Shown here in pieces: positions 1-6,300 of a DNA stretch of 17,724 nucleotides. A model generated the notes under the pieces. The model was not told where the DNA came from. It saw only the letters and a list, made by a program, of their open reading frames with translations, and ran no database searches. Source of the DNA: JABDGZ01 sp964483785 (GTDB lineage Bacteria > Omnitrophota > Gorgyraeia > Zapsychrales > Fredricksoniimonadaceae). Location of the stretch: positions 1 through 17,724 of the forward strand of contig CAZACW010000049.1 in the NCBI GenBank assembly GCA_964483785.1. The letters run 5' to 3'. The position numbers were made by a program, and so were the translations under genes. How positions within the stretch are numbered: position 1 is the stretch's first letter; each line of letters starts with the position of its first letter.

Positions 1-2
1 TG

Positions 3-332
3 ACTGCCGTATATGCCAACAAGAACAAAATCCAAGGAATAACCATCACAACCCCGGGGGTTGTGGAGGTTATTTATAAGCGTTATCTGCAGGCCTTTAA
101 GAAGGGCGTCTATAACTTCATTAAGGACGAGCAAGACCCCGTCACCCATCAACCCATCCCTCGAAAATACTTCTCCGGCGGCGTGCAATTGAACGATGCG
201 CCTATTGATTATGCGATGAATGTTCCAAATGAAGATGGGGTGCATGAAGTGATCGCATCGGTCGAAGTAACAACAGCTTCCCCGATTACTGCACCGAACC
301 CAATCACATCCAGGGCCAAAGGGAACAAGGCG
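3..332 (+). other. N-terminal stub of the giant protein (partial module)
   Basis: This is the tail of a module that begins outside the window. It reads TAVYANKNKIQGITITTPGV and onward, then a hydrophilic stretch with YKRYLQAFKKGVYNFIKDEQ and IPRKYFSGGV, and ends in a Thr/Ala/Pro-rich linker before the first Ala-Met junction. I recall the IPRKYFSGGV type of segment as recurrent in Omnitrophota proteins but cannot verify it here. No catalytic motif is visible. Confidence 0.5.
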
Positions 333-3300
333 ATGAACAGCGAAGATGTCCCCCGGCCGCAACAGGAAGCGAGAGTCAGCGCAGCGCTATTGCAGAAATG
401 GATAGCGGATCAAGGCACTTCAAGACTTTATCCGGAAGAATTTAAGTCAGGATTAAACAAAATTGCCGACTATGTCCGGGATCATGGGCGCATTTCTCAA
501 TCGGATTTTGAAGCCGCGCTCGAAGAAGCCGCCATAGAATTTAATAAAATTGTCCCGGCCGGAAAAAGATATGTAGTGGTATTTGATCGGAGAAAAGCAG
601 GAAGCTCCCGCTGGGTCTTTGAACTTGCGCGAGCGCATTTGGACCAGCAGCCTGTCATGGGCATCTATGCTGAAAACCCCAACGCTTATGCCCAAGCCAT
701 AAAGCAGGGCATTGACACCTTCGTGTTTTTTGATGATGCTATTTATTCCGGTGCACAGATGAGAGGCAAGACCATGGACTTGCGCAGGACCTATCACGAT
801 CTTGGATTGCCGACACCAACCATGATCGGCGTGATTCCCTATCACGACAAACAGGGTCTTGAAAGACAGCAGTTGTTAGGGGATATGTTTGATGTGCTGA
901 TCAGCCCTCATGCGTTTGTCACGGGTGAAGATCAATTGAGCAATCAAGAAATCCATGCACTTTGGACCCTTCGATTGCCTGCCTATACATTGAATTTTTT
1001 TGATCATAAAGTCGCTGACCCCTTTTCATTCCCCGAATCACTTGTTCCCGCCATTGAAATAGGCGAATCACCCTACAAAAACGAGGGCACGGCTTATGCC
1101 CGGCAGGAAGAAGCAGAATACCAGGAATTCCTGGATAATGGATATGTTGAATTTTCCAGCCGGGCGATGATCGCCATGGACCCACAGGGGATCAATCATG
1201 CCATCCAGACAGCCCAGGAGGCATTAGCCAAAATCGGTTTTGAGAAGATACCGCCCTTTGCTTTAAGAACCGTTTCCCAGCAATATTACAAAAGAGACCC
1301 GCATAATCCCTTTGGCGCGAACCCCCAATATCACGGCCAGTTATTTATGGTAGGCATCAATCCAAGACTGTTTTTTGGCTTAAAAGCGTGGGACCAAAAT
1401 ATTACCACCCCACAGGGGTTAAGCAGGGTCAGGCCTCAGCTGACATCGGAGTTTTTTGAATATGTGTACAACACCTTCATGAATATCAGGTCTTACGGCG
1501 ATGACAGCGAAGCGCATGATATGTCCAACTTGGATAAAACACCTGTTTATAACATATTCAGAGGGTTTGATTTTGCCAATGAAAACCAGGACGGGGAATC
1601 TGATGTGGAAAAAGTGGATTTTCGCTACCCCAATAAACAGCTTCATAAAGAATGGACAAAAAGATATTGGTATTCCAAAAACTCGGTTTCCGTCAGTAAG
1701 GTTCAAGCGGAGCATGAGGTTTTCTCAGTTCAATTGCTTCCCGATGAATTCCGGACATTGATGGGAACGGCCGCCCGCTATATTGAAACAGAAATCAAGC
1801 CTGCAGCTCAACAAGCAGGCTTGCTTTGGGATGAACGTGTCAATACCCCGGATCTAATCAGAAAATACACGGCCTATTATCTATACGCCAAATTCATTAC
1901 CCAATTGCTTGCGGATACGGAAAAAATCACCGCGCCCTCAAATCTTGGCAGGACCAAAAAGGAGAGCGATCCAGCCATGCCAAGCATAATGGCTCATCAG
2001 CCGCCACAGGGTCCAACCGGCATCATCAGCCAGGTCAAGACGGCCTGGGACAAAAAGTTAGATGAGAGCCGGCCCCTTTGGCACAATGATCCAAGATTCC
2101 CGATTCTCTATAATGCGAAAGCGCCGATAGCCTATGATCCTTTTCTTCTTGAACGAAGAAAGATTGGGCCATACGAGTGGCATTTGCAGTCTCCGCCTGA
2201 ATCCGACGGGGCCATAACCAGGGAGGGCATTAAGCAAGGCAAACCGTTTATGACCTTTATGCACGAGATTCCTAATAAGTTGATTACAGATCCCCGCAAC
2301 CCTAATTTTGTCGTCACGCCCAATCGGTGGCCCAAGGTCCCTTACACCTCCTTGCTTATAACCCAGGAATGGAGCCCCCACCTTTTAACAAAGGAGGAGA
2401 TGGATGTCCAATATAGTTGGGCCCAGCATGGCGCGATCTTGGAATTTCACCAGCTTGATAATTTCGTCAACCATTCGCACGCGCACATGTATTTGCCTGA
2501 TACGGTTCCCATCCAAAAATCCGCGTCACATTTCAAGAGCATCGATACCGCGTTTGATATCGGTATAGGGGAGATTGAAGGATATCCATTCCCACATCTG
2601 GGATTAACCTCAGCTGATGAAGGTCATTTGATGAAGGGCGTATTGGCCGCCATCAATTTCATGGACAGCAGACATATGTTGTATTACGAGGTCATGCTTA
2701 AAAATCCTGCCGATAATCAAATCATGGTTTTGTTTTTCCCCAACAAAAGATTGGTCCGCATAGGTTCTTCTGTAAGCGGTTTGATTCGTTCCAGATATCC
2801 TGTGCCGACGGAAGAACAAATTAACACCGAAATCCGGGAAAGGTTTTTCAGCAGGACGGAACTGGCCCAACTGCGGCAGGAATTTATAAGGGAATGGAGG
2901 ACATCGGGGGACTTTAATGCAGCCATGACGGCATCAGCAGCGAATCCAATAAACCCCATCGGTGAAGTCCATTTGACGTATCATCCCGGCGACTGGCAAT
3001 TTGTCGATGATGCAAGCGGGACAAGGATTGCGTGGACAGATGGTTATTATGTCTATGAAAAGCTGGTTGGTCTTGTCAAACAACTGCCTTTGAATGCCGT
3101 TTCACTCGAAATCCTTGAGATGTTTAACAGGCAGGTCGCGCATGAAGAGATGCTGGCTTACACCATCAGGGAACTGCTTAAAAACGCGGCCAGGGCCGTC
3201 CAAGAATCCGGGAAGACGCAGGGCCATGTCAAGATTGCCGCCTTCATCGAGCATGGGAGCTTTGTTCTGGATATGAGCGACGACGGAATAGGATTGCAGG

Positions 3301-6300
3301 CCGCTGACCCAGACAAAAGTTTAGCAGAAATTAAGGAGCTGATATTCGAAGACGGCTTTTCGTCCAAAGGCGCGGAGGATTTAGAAGAAGCTTTGATGAA
3401 TAATAACGCCGGTCAAGGCCTTTATAGGATCCGGTTTGATTTGCCGCATATATTTGGCAAGGGCGCCGAGATTATGGCCTTGGACAATGAAAAAGATTTG
3501 CAACAGGACAATGGAGGGACAACTTTCAGAATCACCATTCCTCTGCGTGAGGCAGCGATGGAAAGAAATGGAACCTGGATCCAACTTGAGGCCTCGGCGC
3601 AGACACAGGGTCTTGGACCCGCTTTAGAGGCCTTGGCACAGATCATTGGACGGGTGACTTTGGCCAGGTCTTATGAAAATAGCAGGGAAAAATTATTTGA
3701 TACCTTGCAAATTATAAAGGACGACCCAAAACTGGTGGGATTCATGTCTGCTTTATGCGGAAAAAATATTTATACAGCCAAACATATCAAGGAAGCGTTG
3801 GTGTATTTCCCTTTATTACTCATCGATGCGCTCAAGGACGTGCAGGACGAGCCTGAATTAAGTTCCCAAATCTTGGAGCATTTAAATGACAACGGGTTAT
3901 TCGACATTGGGAAATGGACCCGGGACACCGGCCGCGCAATTCCTGCCATTATTGCAGACATCGAAGTGCCTTCCGAGGCCAATGCATTTAAAGGGTTTGT
4001 TAATTTCTTACAAGCTGTTCAAGTGCCGACCGGCAGGCCGGGGAATATCGTGGTTACGGACCCGTTGCATCTTATACCGCCCGAGGAAGCGTATTCACTG
4101 GATGAATTTAGGACATTACCCGCAAGCCGGCTTCCCGCCATGACATTTAAATTTTCTGCAAGCAATACCTATAGATCATTTTTCCCGGACATTACGCTGC
4201 CGATCTATCCGTTGAAATCGGATGTTCCAAAGCCAAAGGACATTAGAGAATTGTACACATTAAGAAGTCATATGGGGGTTGCCTTAAATCGTAAAATCGT
4301 CCTGGCTGTTTCTTTTGGCCAGGAAGATGTCCTTAAGCTGGTTGAGATTCACCAGTATCTTCCTAAATCAGAACGTACCTTGCTGATTATTGCCCCAGAC
4401 AAAATATTGAATCAAGAGGAGATTGAGAATTTAATAGAGGAAATACAGAAACAGGGTTTAACGGTAGGCGTGAGGACCGAGGCGGACAAAAAGGGCCTTC
4501 CTTTTGACGGAAAAGCCCAGGGACGGCCGATGAATGATTTTGATATTGTCTTGCTCAATACGCAGGGCGAGGCGTCGGAAATGGCGTATGCTGTGGATTT
4601 GGGGTCCATGCCGCCGGACAGGAATGCCGGCGATTTTAATAACAGGGGTGTCGGCGCTCTCATGCTAAGGGGCGATATGCCGAATAATGGAGACTTGATC
4701 CGTTTCTTTGAATCATCAGGGGCCTTGCGTTTAGCGGATAAGGACGACTTTATTGAGGCCTATGTCCAAGCGGTCAAGGAATCCCGTATTTTAGCCCGCA
4801 AAGCCAGGGATGCTTCAATTGAATTTAAAAGTAATGTGGTTTCCAGTGCGCATTTTTGGATGAGCCTGGCCTTGGGCAAGGTCCTCTATGATCATGTTCC
4901 CCCGAACCAGGCCCAAACCAGCCGTCAACCAGACACGGCGATGAACAGTCCGGAGACAACCCTCGCTCAACTTATCCGGCAAGAGATGCAGGACAAAGGC
5001 TGGGACATGACACGAGCGGCCAATGAAATTGGGGTCACTCGGGGTACGTTGGAGAAATACCGTAATGGTTATATTCCTGTTCCTGAAATGGTCTGTAAAA
5101 TAGCCATAAAATTGGGGATGGATGTGGATGCTTTTTTTGCATCAGCCAATTTAAAATTTGCGCAACCGCAGACTGTCAAGGAGGCCCTTAGGCAGGCCAG
5201 GATAAAAAGAGGATTGACCTATAAAGAAGCAGCTGATTTGCTTGGGATGCCTATTTCAACGCTCAAGTCTGTAGAAGGACCAACTTATCGTGTAAATCTA
5301 AGAATCATCACACTGATGATCAAAGGGTATGCTATTTCAGGCAAGGAGAAAGAAAAAATCGAGCAACTGGACCTGTTGGAGCAATACCCTGCTGATTTTA
5401 AACGCTATCTGCGCGCACAATTACAGGCTCTGGCGGATTGGCCTGGCTCAGCGCCCATCATCAGGGTCCTGGCCCACGCGGCCCTGGCCCAGGATGCGAA
5501 GGAAAATGACCAAATCGACCAATTGGCACTTCTATTGCACGCCCAATCGTGGCTGTCTCCCAGCTATGACAACTCGTTGTTTAGGTCCAGGGGCTTGTAC
5601 CAAAATTATCAAACCCGGCGCATGTATGAACGCTACGGAATGACCGCGCCGGAGATCGAAGGGGCCTTGGCCTCCCGATTATCAGGATTTGGGACGGATT
5701 CTTCCAATATGCTGTTTAGGAATTCAAATTACGCCTTATATGCCTTGCTGACCTATTTATTGCCCAGGGGCACAAGCAATATTTATATGTCCACTGATAT
5801 AGGTCAGGAAGAACAGCAATTGATCCGGCAAATGGCCCGCTACCGCCGTAGGGTTGTTTCAACCTCTCTGCCTGACAGGATTGGGACCTTGGCCAGGGAT
5901 TCAATATTGATTTTGTCCGACTCTCAAATGCGGTCATCGGAGAATACTTATAAAATAATCGGGTTGGCGCCCGTCGCTGATCAGATACATGTCATTTATT
6001 TGGCCAAAGATAAACTAAAAATAGATGATAATCTTTCTCGCTTTCCATCAATCCGTTTGTATGGCCTCTACGGGTTTGACCAAGAATTGGGTTGGAACGA
6101 AGCGGATGCAGGAGGCGCTCTGCTGGAGATGAATTTCTATGACCGCAACCTTCTTTATAAACTGGGGCAGACCAGGCCCTTGGGCGGCTTGGTGGACAGC
6201 CTGACCTTTTGGCATAGCTTGCTTAAAATGCGCATGCGCCTGCCGGACATAGACCTTGATTTGAAGGGAGCAGAAGTCCAGGTGGCCAGGGACAGTTTTG

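Noticed and set aside
63..65. GTG at 63 as the true start of the giant gene
   Set aside because: The frame is open to the left edge, the codon is inside a palindromic repeat whose other copies are coded through, and the upstream residues continue the module.
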